Source: Actinocrispum wychmicini (GTDB lineage Bacteria; Actinomycetota; Actinomycetes; Mycobacteriales; Pseudonocardiaceae). Taken from it: a stretch of DNA of 64,000 bases. Shown piece after piece: positions 1-8,568 of this stretch. The position numbers and the translations under genes were made by a program. The notes below the pieces were generated by a model, which searched no databases, had not been told where the DNA came from, and was given only the letters and a program-made list of their open reading frames with translations. Location: positions 682,001-746,000 of the forward strand of contig NZ_SLWS01000004.1 in assembly GCF_004345645.1 (NCBI RefSeq). Direction: 5' to 3'. Every line of letters starts with the position of its first letter. Position 1 is the stretch's first letter.

Positions 1-1
1 C

Positions 2-148
2 GACCGGCAGACCACGGTCGTGGTGCGCAGCGACGCGCCGATCCTCGATCCCGTGTGGACCGTCGGTGAGCTCACCCTGGAGGACCTGGTCCTGGAGTAC
101 ATGAGCAACCCGGTGACCGTCCGCCCCGCCCTGGAGGTGCTCCGATGA
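2..148 (+). CDS. ABC transporter ATP-binding protein, C-terminal end (partial)
   Basis: Only the last 48 codons are in the window. The frame is open from the first bases to a TGA at 146-148 and reads through PVWTVGELTLEDLVLEYM, a tail seen at the end of ATPases of ABC-2 type exporters. The stop overlaps the ATG of the following permease (ATGA), so the two are translationally coupled. The Walker motifs lie upstream of the window, so the assignment rests on the tail and on the permease next door. Confidence 0.7.
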   Translation, partial: DRQTTVVVRSDAPILDPVWTVGELTLEDLVLEYMSNPVTVRPALEVLR

Positions 149-1134
149 CGTGGTTGACCTGGCGCCAGTTCCGTATCCCGGCGGTGTCGGTGTACGCCGG
201 CCTGGCCGTGATCGGCGTGATCCTGGCGATCACCGGCCCGAACCTGGTGGGCCGCACGGACTTCTCCGACGACGAGACCATGTACGGCGGCACGATCCTG
301 GCAGTGTTGTTGTTGCTGGCCGTCGTCGGCGTCTTCTGGGGCGTCCCCATGATCACGCGTGAGCTGGAGACCGGCACACACAGCCTGATCTGGAACCAGA
401 GCGTCACCCGTCAGCGTTGGCTCAGGACGAAGCTGGGCTTCGGCGGGCTGACCGCGATGGTCGCGGCGGGACTGCTGAGCCTGGCGGTCGGCTGGTGGGC
501 CAGTCCGATCGACGCGTTGGCGGCTCAACAGTCGGGAAGCGGCATGCTGACGCGCATGTCGCCGGTGGTGTTCGTCGCGCGGGGGATCGTCCCCATCGGA
601 TACGCCGCCTTCGCGTTCGTCCTCGGGGTCGCGGTCGGGATCGTGTTGCGTCGCACAGTCGCCGCCATGGCCGTCACCCTGGTGCTGCTCGCCGCTGTCA
701 TGGTGGCGGTCCCGCTCCTGATCCGCCCCTACATCGTGCCCGCGACAACGGACCTGGTCGCGATCAAGGACTCGAACATCGTCCAGATCACCGGGAACAG
801 GGCGGGCGTGGTGGAGTCGCTGGGAGTGGCCAGGCCCGCGGGTGCGTGGGTGCTGGCCAACGAGACCCTGGACGCCGCCGGAAACGTGGTGACCCCGCTG
901 CCCGCGGTGGTGCAGAACTGTCTGCCGAAACCAGGTTCGAAGGATCCCATGCCGAGCCGGCAGAGCGTCACCCAGTGCATGGGGCAATTGTCCGACCTCG
1001 GCTACCGCCAACGCCTGATCTATCAGCCGGGCAGCCATTTCTGGCCGCTACAGTGGATCGAGACGGCGCTGCTCCTCCTGTTGTCGGCGCTGCTGACCGT
1101 GTTCTGCTTCCGGCGGATTCGCCAACTGTCCTAG
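145..1134 (+). CDS. ABC-2 type transporter permease
   Basis: This 329-residue membrane protein has about six hydrophobic segments: two near residues 13-31 and 50-70, a block at 95-115, two at 140-190, and a last one at about 300-322, ending in a basic tail. A hydrophilic extracellular loop (about 200-290) with several cysteines precedes the last segment. The MITRELETGT stretch after the second segment is typical of ABC-2 permeases of small actinobacterial exporters. It overlaps the upstream ATPase by 4 bp and would form the membrane half of that exporter. The substrate cannot be read from the sequence. Confidence 0.85.
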   Translation: MTWLTWRQFRIPAVSVYAGLAVIGVILAITGPNLVGRTDFSDDETMYGGTILAVLLLLAVVGVFWGVPMITRELETGTHSLIWNQSVTRQRWLRTKLGFGGLTAMVAAGLLSLAVGWWASPIDALAAQQSGSGMLTRMSPVVFVARGIVPIGYAAFAFVLGVAVGIVLRRTVAAMAVTLVLLAAVMVAVPLLIRPYIVPATTDLVAIKDSNIVQITGNRAGVVESLGVARPAGAWVLANETLDAAGNVVTPLPAVVQNCLPKPGSKDPMPSRQSVTQCMGQLSDLGYRQRLIYQPGSHFWPLQWIETALLLLLSALLTVFCFRRIRQLS

Positions 1135-1346
1135 TCCTGGATCGTGGAACCGTCTCAACAGAGACACAATCCCGTGTAAGTGCGGGATCGCGCAACTGTT
1201 ACAGAAATGTCGGTAACGATTCGCATGGTTAGCCTCCAGTGAGGTTGATTAGGCCGAGTAGGTGAACCATGTTGCGCTGAGTGACAATTGTCGGTGTTCG
1301 TGCCATACCATCCCGGGAAACCGCACATGTCTCATCGGGAGAAACG

Positions 1347-1366
1347 CACGCGAGCGGGCTCGCGTG
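1347..1366. repeat. Perfect inverted repeat upstream of the 1398 gene
   Basis: CACGCGAG and CTCGCGTG flank a CGGG loop, 31 bp before the next start codon. It lies in the 263-bp gap (1135-1397) between the ABC permease and the 1398 gene. It could be an operator or an mRNA hairpin over the leader. I see no other clear signal in this gap. Confidence 0.4.
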
Positions 1367-1397
1367 AATTCGGCGCGAATGTCGAGGTGTCATCAGA

Positions 1398-2417
1398 GTG
1401 TTCAGCAATCGTGGTCGGTCCGAGGCAGTGGCGCGACTACGGGAACTCACCGGGAGAGGGCTGCTCGCCGACTGGATGGCGACGGCGGCGCCGGCCGACC
1501 GGGCCGGCGTCTACCAGGCTCTTTACCAGGTCGCCTGGCCGATTGTGTTCGACATGACGACCCGTGGCATGGAACTGCGCCGCGGTCACACCGACTGTGC
1601 GCGAGGTCTGCCCTGTTTGAAAGCGGAATGCCTGGACAGATTTCACGACGACGTGGTAGCGGTGGTGGACGGCGCGATCCGTCGTGGTACGACAAAAGTT
1701 CAGAGCCTGGAGGCGTGGATAGTAACCATCACGAATTCCGCGACTGTTGACGGCCATCGACGGCGTCGCGGTGAACGAGGTGCGTTGCAGCGGCCGCGGG
1801 TGCCGAAATGGCTGGCCAGCGAACTCGCCGGGGACCAGTGGCTGCTCGACCTGGCGGTCCGGATCCTGGTCTGGGTCGGCCTGCCCGGCACCGCCGGCAC
1901 CGATTTGTGGCCGTGGGACAGTTGGGCCGAACAACGGGTGACAATGACCCGCGACTGGACGCACAGCACGCCGGAAACCGTCCGGGACGAAGTCGATCAC
2001 GTGCTCGACCGGATGCGGACCCGGCCCGAATGGTTCGCGGCGCACGTCGAACGGCCACTGAGCCGCAAACAGGTGCCGACGGCCGGTCAGCCCGACGACA
2101 CCCCGCTCGCCCTGGTGGGACAGCACGAGATCGACGACGCGCGGCTGATGGCGTTGGCCAGGGTGGCCATCAGGGTGATCAAGACCCGGCTGCGGCACGG
2201 CCAGGATCCCCGCTCGGTCGTGCCGTCCGTCCTCCGGCTGGTGTTCTGCGGCGACCAAGCGGGCACGTGGTTCGACCGGGCACCGCACGACGCGCCGTGG
2301 GAGGACGAGTGGCTGGCCGACCGGCTGGCCAACGAGATGACAGCCGGTCGGATCACGGTGGCGGTCATGGACATCGTCACCGAGGGCGCCCGTGATCTCC
2401 ATCAGCGGGCTGGTTAG
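1398..2417 (+). CDS. Uncharacterised protein with sigma-factor-like segment
   Basis: This 339-residue soluble protein has a GTG start. It has no signal peptide or membrane segment. Residues about 85-135 (SLEAWIVTITNSATVDGHRRRRGER) resemble the region-2 helix and basic patch of sigma-70-like proteins, where LxAWLxxVxxNxxxDxxRRRR is usual. The rest is not recognised, and no region 4 helix-turn-helix is obvious. It may be a divergent regulator. Its TAG stop is formed by the first bases of repeat element copy A, so its original C-terminus may have been different. Confidence 0.45.
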   Translation: MFSNRGRSEAVARLRELTGRGLLADWMATAAPADRAGVYQALYQVAWPIVFDMTTRGMELRRGHTDCARGLPCLKAECLDRFHDDVVAVVDGAIRRGTTKVQSLEAWIVTITNSATVDGHRRRRGERGALQRPRVPKWLASELAGDQWLLDLAVRILVWVGLPGTAGTDLWPWDSWAEQRVTMTRDWTHSTPETVRDEVDHVLDRMRTRPEWFAAHVERPLSRKQVPTAGQPDDTPLALVGQHEIDDARLMALARVAIRVIKTRLRHGQDPRSVVPSVLRLVFCGDQAGTWFDRAPHDAPWEDEWLADRLANEMTAGRITVAVMDIVTEGARDLHQRAG

Positions 2418-2607
2418 GTCGTGTTTCAGGTGTCCCGGTCGATGAGAGCCTGCCCCGGCCGGAGGCCGAAATCGGGCTTCCGCGGGGCGGTTCCTGGCGT
2501 CGCCGGCGGGACGCCGCGAATACTGGTTGTCTTTGGGCGTTCCGCCGGTGGCGCCAGGGACCGCATCCGGCCCGGCTATCGCGATCGGGACACCTGAAAC
2601 ACGGCCT
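2416..2607. repeat. Palindromic-ended element, copy A (intergenic, 192 bp)
   Basis: First of four related elements. Its ends read AGGTCGTGTTTCAGGTGTCC and, on the other strand, AGGCCGTGTTTCAGGTGTCC, so the outer 22 bp pair with one mismatch. The core shares long stretches with the copies at 13230, 29260 and 47273, including the segment that reads GTPKDNQYSRRP on the minus strand. This copy carries about 27 extra bp near the left arm. The minus-strand peptide frame is open for all 64 codons. It fills the gap between two convergent genes, and its tips supply the AG of both TAG stop codons (2415-2417 plus, 2608-2606 minus). Confidence 0.85.
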
Positions 2608-4147
2608 AGCCGAGGACGACTCGGCGGGGGCCGCCGACCTTCTCCCGCACACGCGCCCGTCCGGAGGCCGGGATCGCGCGGTCACGCAACTGGCGGATCT
2701 CCTCGACGCGTTCCGGCGCGGACCGCAGCAACGGCACGATGTTGTCGAACGCACGCCGGTAGAAGTCGAACGGCACGTTCTCGTCGCCGACGCGGATCGC
2801 CTCGTAGCCGATCTCGGTCACCGCGGCGTGCAGGTCCGAGCCCGCGAAGCCCTCACTCATGTCGACCAGTTCGGCCACGAGTTCGTCCGGCACCGGCACC
2901 CGCAGGTACTTGCGCACGTAGATCTGGATGATCTCGCGGCGCTCGTCCGGTTCCGGCAGGTCGACGAAGAACATGTCGTCGAACCGGCCGGTGCGCAGCA
3001 GTTCCTGCGGCAGGCTGCGCACGTCGTTGGCGGTGGCCACGACGAAGACGCGGGCGCGGGACTCCTGCAGCCAGTACAGGAACTGGCCGACCAGACGGGT
3101 GGTGATGCCGGTGCTGTCGGTGCCGGAGCCGGCGAGTCCCTTCTCGATCTCGTCGATCCACAGCACGCACGGCGAGACCGAGTCCGCGGTGGCCAGGGCC
3201 TCCCGCAGGCGGCCCTCCGACTGGCCGACGTACGAGCCGAGGACCGACGCCATGTCCAACCGGTACAGCGGCAGTTGCCAGTCCGACGCGATCGCCTTGG
3301 CCGACAACGACTTCCCGCAGCCGGGCACGCCGATCAGCAGCACTCCGCGCGGCGGGCGCATGCCGCGGTCCCGCAGGTCCATGGTCAGCAACGGCCGTTT
3401 CCGGTCCAGCCACTTGCGCAGCCCCTCCAACCCGCCGACCCGGTTCTCCCCGGCGGTCAGCTGGACGCGTTCGATGCCGGACAGCTCACTGAAGATCGAG
3501 TCCTTCGCCTTGGTCAGTGCGATCAGGTCGTCCTTGACGATCGACTTCCGCACCACGAAGGTGGCCAGGATGTTCAGCGCCTCGATCTTGGTCACCCCGG
3601 CCAGGATGGACGCGGCCTGGTCGTACTCCTCCGGGCCCCACTCGATCCGGATCGCACCCCGGTACGGCCGCAGGAAGGCGTCGATCTCGTACCGCATCTC
3701 GTCCACGTCCGGCAGGTCGAGCGTGACGGCCATGCCCATGCGCTGCAACGACTTCCACACCGGCTCCGCGGTGATCACGACGATGCAGCCGCCGCGTTCC
3801 TCGGCCAGCGTCGCCAGGTCGGCGAACCTGCGGGCCACCTCGTTGTCCTCGTCGAGATGCTGCACGTCGGTGAACACGACCGTGACGTTCGACCGGGACT
3901 GGAACATCTCCCCGGCCATCTCCAACGCGCCGAACAGCGACTTGTCCTCGGACACCGTCTGTTTCGTCCGGACGTCCCGCAGGCCCTGGCTGAGCGTGTG
4001 CACCTTGACGTCGAGCTGTTTCTCGTCCGCCAGAGCGCCGAGGATCTCCAGGGTCCGGCCGCGCTCCACCGTGCGCACGGAGACGAACGGAATCCGCGCG
4101 AGCAGATAGGACTCCAGGAGCTGCTTGGTCTCCGGGCCGTTGGGCAT
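2606..4147 (-). CDS. Ycf46-like AAA family ATPase
   Basis: This 513-residue cytosolic ATPase has a degenerate N-terminal ATPase-like domain (1-200). The second domain is a complete AAA module: Walker A GVPGCGKS at 273-280, Walker B LWIDEIEKG at about 329-337, sensor-1 ATAND at 371-375, and candidate arginine fingers in LLRTGRFDD near 384-391. The degenerate-plus-active layout and the length match the Ycf46 group, whose role is poorly known. It is the last gene of a five- or six-gene minus-strand operon and starts 10 bp after the 170-residue gene ends. It probably remodels a protein encoded by the operon, perhaps the coiled-coil membrane protein. Its TAG stop lies in the tip of repeat copy A. 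Confidence 0.85.
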   Translation of the reverse strand: MPNGPETKQLLESYLLARIPFVSVRTVERGRTLEILGALADEKQLDVKVHTLSQGLRDVRTKQTVSEDKSLFGALEMAGEMFQSRSNVTVVFTDVQHLDEDNEVARRFADLATLAEERGGCIVVITAEPVWKSLQRMGMAVTLDLPDVDEMRYEIDAFLRPYRGAIRIEWGPEEYDQAASILAGVTKIEALNILATFVVRKSIVKDDLIALTKAKDSIFSELSGIERVQLTAGENRVGGLEGLRKWLDRKRPLLTMDLRDRGMRPPRGVLLIGVPGCGKSLSAKAIASDWQLPLYRLDMASVLGSYVGQSEGRLREALATADSVSPCVLWIDEIEKGLAGSGTDSTGITTRLVGQFLYWLQESRARVFVVATANDVRSLPQELLRTGRFDDMFFVDLPEPDERREIIQIYVRKYLRVPVPDELVAELVDMSEGFAGSDLHAAVTEIGYEAIRVGDENVPFDFYRRAFDNIVPLLRSAPERVEEIRQLRDRAIPASGRARVREKVGGPRRVVLG

Positions 4148-4157
4148 TGCTGTCCCT

Positions 4158-4670
4158 TCAGAGGATGACGCGGCGGCCGGGAGCGGGTGCTGGCGCCGGT
4201 GAAGTGGGTGGGGGAGCGAGAGGGACAGTCATCTTGTTGCGGCGCACGGCCGACTGGACCTCGAACGGTGCCCGCCGGGTCGAGTCCTCCAGGCTGCTCT
4301 GCGCCGAGCGCACGGTCTCGGCGAGCCCGTCGCGCAACAGCGCGCGCAGATCCTCCGGGAAGCCTGGATGGTCGGCGAAGGCACGCAACGGCGCCAGCCG
4401 GGTCCGTGCGCTGGTCAGCATGACCTCGATCGCGCTCGTGGACTGCGCGTTGAGTGCCCTGAGGTCGCGCAGCAGGACGTCGTTCCACCGGTGCTGTCGT
4501 TCGCGGAACACCCGTTGGACGTGACCGAGCAGCCGGTCCAGCATCTGCGGGCCCATCCCGGCGTCGACCGGCCGCAGGTGGTCGGCCGGTCGGTCCTCGC
4601 CGCGGCCGAAGGCGTCCAGCCACTCCACCCACGCCGCGTAGGCCCCTGGGGCACCGAGCACGCCGCTCAC
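4158..4670 (-). CDS. Uncharacterised 170-residue protein of the AAA operon
   Basis: I chose the GTG at 4670 because it overlaps the TGA of the preceding 48-codon gene (GTGA). The product begins MSGVLGAPGAYAAWVEWLDAF, is mostly helical and charged, and ends in a proline-rich tail (PLAPPPTSPAPAPAPGRR). It has no signal peptide, membrane segment or catalytic motif. The tail may bind a partner. Its place directly before the AAA ATPase suggests an adaptor or substrate, which is inference. Longer upstream starts are possible but would run through the 48-codon gene. Confidence 0.65.
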   Translation of the reverse strand: MSGVLGAPGAYAAWVEWLDAFGRGEDRPADHLRPVDAGMGPQMLDRLLGHVQRVFRERQHRWNDVLLRDLRALNAQSTSAIEVMLTSARTRLAPLRAFADHPGFPEDLRALLRDGLAETVRSAQSSLEDSTRRAPFEVQSAVRRNKMTVPLAPPPTSPAPAPAPGRRVIL

Positions 4671-4813
4671 CGCCTGGGGTGCCGGTCGAGGAACTCCGCG
4701 GGCGGCAACAGGTTCCACTCGGGCAGGGCGATCGCCAGTTCTGTGTCCATAGTGGACTGGGCCGGTTCGTGCCGGCCGACCGGCTGCTGCGGCTCCATCA
4801 TCGGTCCCGGCAT
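4667..4813 (-). CDS. 48-residue small protein of the AAA operon
   Basis: This small reading frame starts MPGPMMEPQQPV and ends FLDRHPRR. Its ATG overlaps the TGA of the upstream 575-residue gene and its TGA overlaps the GTG of the downstream gene. Overlap at both ends makes translational coupling likely and is the main reason to call it real. It is acidic in the middle, basic at the end, has no membrane segment and has no recognisable family. It could be a linker or adaptor peptide of the complex. Confidence 0.55.
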   Translation of the reverse strand: MPGPMMEPQQPVGRHEPAQSTMDTELAIALPEWNLLPPAEFLDRHPRR

Positions 4814-6540
4814 CACATTCCTCGTCTCTGGTCCGGCGAGTCCGCGATGAACCCTCTGGACTGCAAGCTTTCCACGTACTCGCGCAACACTCCGGCGGAC
4901 GCGCACGCCTGCTGCCATTCCTTGTTCAAGTCCACGAGTTCGGCGATCCCGCCGTACAGCTGCGACACCGCGACGGCTTTGCGCTGCTCGCCCTGCCTGC
5001 GCAGTTCCGCGCGGCGGGCGGGCAGGCCACGGGCCATCTGGAACGTCCACAACGCCAAACCCAGCGCCGCGAGCAGGAAGAACACCCCGGCGCCAGTGCT
5101 TCCGCCGAGGGCGCTCGTCAACGCGATCACCAGGCACACCCCCGCGCCGATCGACGCGCCCAGCGGCTTGCCCACGAACCGCACCTGGGCGACCGCCCGC
5201 TCGGTCTCCGTGTCGATGTGCCTGGCCAGATCGCGGGCCAGGTCCTCCTGGTTCGTGTTGTTGTCGACCTCAGCCTGCCAGCCCTCGATCGCCACCGCCA
5301 CCGACCGTGGCACCGACGCCACGTTCCTGGCCTCCAGCCGGCCGGCCGCCTGCACGATCCAGTCCTTGGCCAGCGCGGTGGCGAACCGGCGGGTGCCGAG
5401 CGAGGCGCCGGCCTGCTCGGGGTACAGCGCCGCGTTGCTGATCAACGTCAGGAAGTCCACTGTGGTCTCGTGCAGGGCTTCCCGCGTCCGCATCGCCTTG
5501 TCCGCGGCTGTCCGGTCGCCCAGGGCGTCGATGATCGCCTGCAGGCCGGCTTCCCTGAGCCGCAGTGGGGCTTCCTCGATGTCGTAGTTGGTCACCAGCC
5601 CGTCGAGGATGTTGTCGACGCGGTCCCGCAGGCCGGCTTCCAGCGGAACCGGCCCGGTGAACACACCCTGGAACATCTCCAACGCGGCCTGGTGCACGGT
5701 CGCGCCCTCGTAGAGTTCCTTGAGCTGGGGCCAGGTCGGGCTGATCGCGGGCAGGATCTGGTAGCGCGGGTCGACCGGCCGCCGCAGCGCGTCCAGTTCC
5801 TCCTGCCAGCGGGTCACCTGCCGGTCCACTGTGGCCTGATCGTCCGACAACCGGCTGATCCACTCGGACGTCTCGGTCAGCACGAGCGGCTTCGCGGCGA
5901 CGCCGAACACGCCGCAGCTCACCGCGTCGAGCACGACCATGAACTCCCGCGACAGGTTGGCCGGGTCCTGACGCACCACGTACTGCCGTATCCAGCGTAC
6001 GGCGGCCTCGTCACGTTGGTGCCGCCGAAGCACCATCGCGAAGAACAGGGCCGCCTTGTCGTTGTCCCGGCGGACGGCCTCGTTCAACGCCCGGTAGGCC
6101 AGGTCTGGGTCGTTCCGAATCCACGCGGCGAGCGCCACCAGCGCGGGGGCCAGCCAGTAGCGCGGCGTGAGCAGCATCAGCTCCTCGGACAGCTGACGGA
6201 TCGACGCCTGCGACACGATGCCGGAATCGAGGGCCTGCAGCGTTCCCGTGGCGAGCCTGCGGACGTCGCCGAAATGCCCGAACTCGGCGGCCAGTTGCTG
6301 CCGGACCTGCACGATCTCGGTGTGCGCGACCTGGAGGTTGTGCCGCAGCTCCTCGCGGCGGGTGAACTCGTCGAACCGCGCGGACAGCGACTGCAGGTCG
6401 TTCTGTGTCTGGTCGCCGGTGGCCGCGACCTGGGCGATCGAGTCCTGCATCACCGCCTGCTGGCGCATGAGGGCCACCTGCGCGTCCTGCACGGCCTGGA
6501 CCGCGTTCACCAGCGGCTTGAGGTTGATCGGGGAGTTCAC
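4813..6540 (-). CDS. Large coiled-coil protein with C-terminal membrane hairpin
   Basis: This 575-residue protein has a predicted coiled coil at the N-terminus (about 10-85, many Q, V, A and L heptads). A long helical region follows that resembles TPR-like repeats (ALVALAAWIRNDPDLAYRALNEA near 145-170). Two hydrophobic segments lie close together near 465-510, and a helical C-terminus ends in a basic tail. No enzyme motif is visible. The architecture suggests a membrane-anchored scaffold with a cytoplasmic helical platform. Its ATG overlaps the stop of the 153-residue gene (ATGA). It is the natural membrane partner for the operon's ATPase, by inference. Confidence 0.7.
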   Translation of the reverse strand: MNSPINLKPLVNAVQAVQDAQVALMRQQAVMQDSIAQVAATGDQTQNDLQSLSARFDEFTRREELRHNLQVAHTEIVQVRQQLAAEFGHFGDVRRLATGTLQALDSGIVSQASIRQLSEELMLLTPRYWLAPALVALAAWIRNDPDLAYRALNEAVRRDNDKAALFFAMVLRRHQRDEAAVRWIRQYVVRQDPANLSREFMVVLDAVSCGVFGVAAKPLVLTETSEWISRLSDDQATVDRQVTRWQEELDALRRPVDPRYQILPAISPTWPQLKELYEGATVHQAALEMFQGVFTGPVPLEAGLRDRVDNILDGLVTNYDIEEAPLRLREAGLQAIIDALGDRTAADKAMRTREALHETTVDFLTLISNAALYPEQAGASLGTRRFATALAKDWIVQAAGRLEARNVASVPRSVAVAIEGWQAEVDNNTNQEDLARDLARHIDTETERAVAQVRFVGKPLGASIGAGVCLVIALTSALGGSTGAGVFFLLAALGLALWTFQMARGLPARRAELRRQGEQRKAVAVSQLYGGIAELVDLNKEWQQACASAGVLREYVESLQSRGFIADSPDQRRGM

Positions 6541-6998
6541 TCGGCACCCTCCAACGCGACCACCGAGCCGTCCACGCGGACGCAGACCAGCCGGTCGGGA
6601 TAGACCTCGATGGCGTCGAACGCCACCGACATGGCGTAGGAACGAGCCCGTTCCAGCCCACCCGGCAGCTGCTTGCCGGTCTCGTAGTGCTCGACGATCG
6701 AACCATCGAGCGCGAGGGTGTGCACCTCGTAGGGCGCGCCGAGGTAGCAGCGGGACACGATGCCGACCGGCGTGGAACAGTTCGCGTCCTCGAACTCCCT
6801 GCGGAAGTCGTCGACGATCCGGGCCAGGTCCACGGCGGCGACGTGCCCGGCGGCGTCCAGCTCGCGGATCGCGCGCAGATAGGTCGCTGACCTGCGCGTG
6901 GTCAGTAGCCGATCGCGGGCGACCGACTTCGTCGGTCGCGGCCGCAGCTGTCCCGAGGACGCGGCGTCGGCGTCGGTGTTCATCAGCGGTCGGGGCAT
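6537..6998 (-). CDS. Uncharacterised 153-residue protein of the AAA operon
   Basis: This soluble protein has a disordered basic N-terminus (1-30), a helical stretch (RSATYLRAIRELDAAGHVA) and a beta-rich C-terminal half with CYLGAPYEVHTLALDGSIVEH and a repeated V-R/L-DGS pattern that looks like a small repeated beta module. A second in-frame ATG 15 bases downstream (MNTDADAASS) is an alternative start. It overlaps the next gene by 4 bp and follows the zinc-ribbon gene after 26 bp. Family not recognised. Confidence 0.6.
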   Translation of the reverse strand: MPRPLMNTDADAASSGQLRPRPTKSVARDRLLTTRRSATYLRAIRELDAAGHVAAVDLARIVDDFRREFEDANCSTPVGIVSRCYLGAPYEVHTLALDGSIVEHYETGKQLPGGLERARSYAMSVAFDAIEVYPDRLVCVRVDGSVVALEGAE

Positions 6999-7024
6999 TC
7001 GTCAGCAGCTCTTTCTGTTGGGTG

Positions 7025-7732
7025 TCAGCCGAAAACCAGGAGGACGGCCATGCCGAGCGTGGCCAGCGCCCACAACGCGGCGACGGCGACCGATGCCAGC
7101 CGCGCGGTCACGCACGCGACCGGCATCCGCACCGGCAACGTGGTTCCGCTTGTCCTGTCGACGAACTGGTGAACCAGGACGGCCCCGGTTCGCAAGCGTT
7201 TGCCGTAGACCTCGACCATGTCGCCCCGCGACGGCGCGGCTGCCCGCACGGCGCCGCGGACATCGCAGTTCACGGTCGCGCCGCTCACTTCCTTGATCGA
7301 GAACGACGAGACGTCAACGGTTCGTTCTCGCACGACGGACCGCATGGGCAGGGTCAACGGCCGCGTGATCGCCCCGAACGTCGTGCCACCGGCCTCCGCG
7401 GCCGGACGAACAGCCATCACCAGCACGCATCCCGTGACCAGCAACAACACCAGGCCGACCGCGACGACGAGCAGCGCGCGGCCGAACATGGCGCCTCCGC
7501 CGACCGGGACGGTCGCGACCAGACCCACACAGGTCAGCACCGCCAGCACCCTGGTCGCCGCGACAATGTGTTGATCCACAACGGGTTCCGCCCGCGGATG
7601 ACTGACCGCCACGACCGTGCCCACAGCGACCCGCCCCGGGACGGGCCGCTCCGGCCGGGCCACGCCGCACGACGGGCAACCGCCGCCCCCCTCGGACAGC
7701 GGTTTCGCACACGAACTGCACAGCACCTCCAC
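7025..7732 (-). CDS. Zinc-ribbon membrane protein
   Basis: This 235-residue protein starts with a short zinc ribbon, CSSCAKPLSEGGGGCPSCG (two CxxC pairs, residues 5-23). It then has three hydrophobic segments, at about 60-80, 85-110 and 213-233. The loop between the second and third segments (about 115-205) is beta-rich and includes a DMVEVYGKRLRTGAVLVH stretch like an OB or NfeD-type fold. It is probably the first gene of the operon that ends with the AAA ATPase, transcribed divergently from the 7801 gene. It may be a membrane anchor or sensor. Confidence 0.65.
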   Translation of the reverse strand: MEVLCSSCAKPLSEGGGGCPSCGVARPERPVPGRVAVGTVVAVSHPRAEPVVDQHIVAATRVLAVLTCVGLVATVPVGGGAMFGRALLVVAVGLVLLLVTGCVLVMAVRPAAEAGGTTFGAITRPLTLPMRSVVRERTVDVSSFSIKEVSGATVNCDVRGAVRAAAPSRGDMVEVYGKRLRTGAVLVHQFVDRTSGTTLPVRMPVACVTARLASVAVAALWALATLGMAVLLVFG

Positions 7733-7800
7733 GCCTACTTACTGTCGGACGGCTAGCCGTCCGACAGAGAAGAGCGACACGAACGGTGGAGGCAGAAGCG

Positions 7801-8568
7801 ATGACGGAACCGACCGAGCGCAACCTGTTCCCGGCTCCGAACAGGGCTTTCCGTGAACCGCCGAACTTCGCCGGCGCACCTGCCCCGGCCCCGCCGAAAC
7901 GCAACCAGGGTGCGCTGGTGGCGATCATCGCGGGCGCCGCGGTGTTCCTTGCCGTGTCGACCGTCGTGGTGGTGCTGGCGGTACGCGGCAGTGGCACGAC
8001 GCCGACCGCCGACCTGCTGCCCGCGTCGGTTCCGACCACCAGTTGGCAGCAGACGTACGCCACGACGACGTCCACCTCGGTCGTCACGTCGTCATCGGTG
8101 CCGTCGTCAACACCGTCTTCCACGGTGGCCGGACTGACCTGGCGACGGGTCAGCGGACCGGCGGGGATCTCGGTGGAGATCCCTGCCGACTGGCCGACCA
8201 AGCCCGGCGCGGTGCCCTCCAACGTGCAGGCCGACAGCACCCAGGTCGTCGGTGACCTGATCCGGTTCGGCGGCAGCACGTCCCCGTCGAAGACACTGCT
8301 GGCGTCGGTGATGGACAGTGAGGCGAACACCCCCACCATCCGCGACGGCTACGAGCGCCTGCAACTCGGCGTCGTGGACAACAGTGCCGACGCGGTGGTG
8401 TGGGAGTTCGTGTTCACGGCCAAGGACGGCATGAACCGGCACGCCATCGGCCGTTTCTGGCGGCTCGGCCAAGTCGACTATGTCGTCTACGCGTCGTCCA
8501 GTGTGGACAGTTGGCCGGCGATGGCGGCGGTCTACCAGCACATGGTCAGTACCGTGTCGCCGGTGTGA
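7801..8568 (+). CDS. Single-pass membrane protein with extracytoplasmic domain
   Basis: I chose the ATG at 7801 because a GGAGG lies 8 bases upstream. The 255-residue product has a proline-rich cytoplasmic head, one transmembrane helix (about 38-60, GALVAIIAGAAVFLAVSTVV) and a long Ser/Thr linker (about 70-110). Its folded outer domain (WRRVSGPAGISVEIPADWP to the end) resembles the LpqN/PsbP-like domains common in actinobacterial envelope proteins. It is divergent from the zinc-ribbon gene and may be linked to that operon's envelope role. Its 3' end overlaps the convergent lipase by 23 bp. Confidence 0.7.
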   Translation: MTEPTERNLFPAPNRAFREPPNFAGAPAPAPPKRNQGALVAIIAGAAVFLAVSTVVVVLAVRGSGTTPTADLLPASVPTTSWQQTYATTTSTSVVTSSSVPSSTPSSTVAGLTWRRVSGPAGISVEIPADWPTKPGAVPSNVQADSTQVVGDLIRFGGSTSPSKTLLASVMDSEANTPTIRDGYERLQLGVVDNSADAVVWEFVFTAKDGMNRHAIGRFWRLGQVDYVVYASSSVDSWPAMAAVYQHMVSTVSPV

